This document shows positions 5,350 to 5,744 of a DNA stretch of 5,744 nucleotides, piece after piece. Origin of the DNA: Fidelibacterota bacterium (GTDB taxonomy: Bacteria > Fidelibacterota > Fidelibacteria > Fidelibacterales > Fidelibacteraceae); assembly GCA_016937825.1 (NCBI GenBank), contig JAFGVT010000200.1:1-5744 (forward strand), read 5' to 3'. Within the stretch, counting starts at the first letter, position 1, and each line of letters starts with the position of its first letter. A model generated the notes under the pieces. It had not been told where the DNA came from. It saw only the letters and a program-made list of their open reading frames with translations, and made no database searches. The translations under genes were made by a program, and so were the position numbers.

Positions 5350-5744
5350 ATGTTGATTTTAAAAGAAAAGATGATTGCCGGCAAAATGATCAGCCTGGAA
5401 ACGGGACGTATTGCCAAACAAGCGGATGGCGCCGTTCTGGCGCGCGTTGGCGATACCATGGTGCTGGCAACCGTGGTTGCAAGTAAAGAGGTCCGTGAAG
5501 GCGCGGATTTTGTACCCCTTTCCGTGGAATTTCGCGAGAAATTCTATGCAAGCGGCAAGATCCCGGGCGGTTTTCTGCGCCGCGAAGGCAGGCTCTCGGA
5601 CAGAGAGATCCTGAGCTCGCGCATTATCGACCGTCAGATCAGGCCTCTTTTACCGAAGAACTGGTACTATGAAACCCAGGTCATCACGAATGTTCTCTCC
5701 TATGACGGGGAGAATCAGCCGGATATGCTTGCCGCCGTGGCCGC
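5350..5744 (+). CDS. pnp: Polyribonucleotide nucleotidyltransferase (PNPase), N-terminal part (3' end outside window)
   Basis: PNPase is a phosphorolytic 3'-5' exoribonuclease, trimeric, acting in mRNA decay, often within the degradosome. The visible 131 codons cover most of the first RNase PH domain. Matching blocks are LETGRIAKQADGAVL, VGDTMVLATVV, the DFVPLSVEFREKFYASGKIPGG run, the RNA-contacting FLRR (75-78; FFRR in E. coli at 77-80), the DRQIRPLLP block and SYDGENQPDMLA. DRQIRPLLP differs slightly from the common DRPIRPLFP. The rest of the first PH domain, the helical linker, the second PH domain with the catalytic residues, KH and S1 lie beyond the window. The ATG at 5350 has AGGAG close upstream; a TTG at 5353 or an ATG at 5371 are possible but less likely starts. 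It is 41 nt downstream of rpsO. Confidence 0.97.
   Translation, partial: MLILKEKMIAGKMISLETGRIAKQADGAVLARVGDTMVLATVVASKEVREGADFVPLSVEFREKFYASGKIPGGFLRREGRLSDREILSSRIIDRQIRPLLPKNWYYETQVITNVLSYDGENQPDMLAAVA

Overview
The window is a compact, single-strand run of housekeeping genes for translation and RNA metabolism, all on the + strand: 3' end of nusA, infB, rbfA, truB, ribF, rpsO and the 5' end of pnp. Every base is coding except three short gaps (18 nt before infB, 19 nt before truB, 41 nt before pnp). I see no tRNA, rRNA, CRISPR, insertion sequence, prophage or defence gene. I did not find an undescribed system. What merits a second look is fine structure around rpsO and pnp and a few unusual residues in RibF and RbfA.

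Organism: a bacterium with moderate GC (hand counts of single 60-base lines in infB run from 45% to 73%; about 41% in rpsO). The IF2 sequence (second IF2N module followed by an acidic stretch and a G domain opening with RPPVVTVMGHVDHGKTS), the short TruB without a C-terminal PUA-like extension, and the PNPase start (AKQADGAVL, DGENQPD) resemble proteins of the Bacteroidota/FCB superphylum and neighbouring candidate phyla. This is inference from remembered family patterns. A genus or even phylum cannot be fixed from the sequence alone.

Layout: 1-447 is the end of NusA (second KH domain, one helix-hairpin-helix module, acidic tail). 466-3120 is IF2, with a long Lys/Glu/Ala-rich linker between two N-terminal modules and the GTPase core. 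rbfA (3117-3455) overlaps infB by 4 nt. truB (3475-4140) is followed by ribF (4110-5048) with a 31 nt overlap, and ribF overlaps rpsO (5036-5308) by 13 nt, so translational coupling is likely along much of the run. Between rpsO and pnp (5309-5349) lies a perfect 7 bp hairpin. On the + strand it has no U-tract; read on the - strand it has the form of an intrinsic terminator.

Together the genes cover transcription elongation control (NusA), initiation (IF2), 30S maturation (RbfA, S15), tRNA modification (TruB), flavin cofactor synthesis (RibF, a frequent neighbour of truB) and RNA turnover (PNPase). No internal promoter or + strand terminator is convincing, so one long transcript entering from upstream of nusA is the simplest reading.
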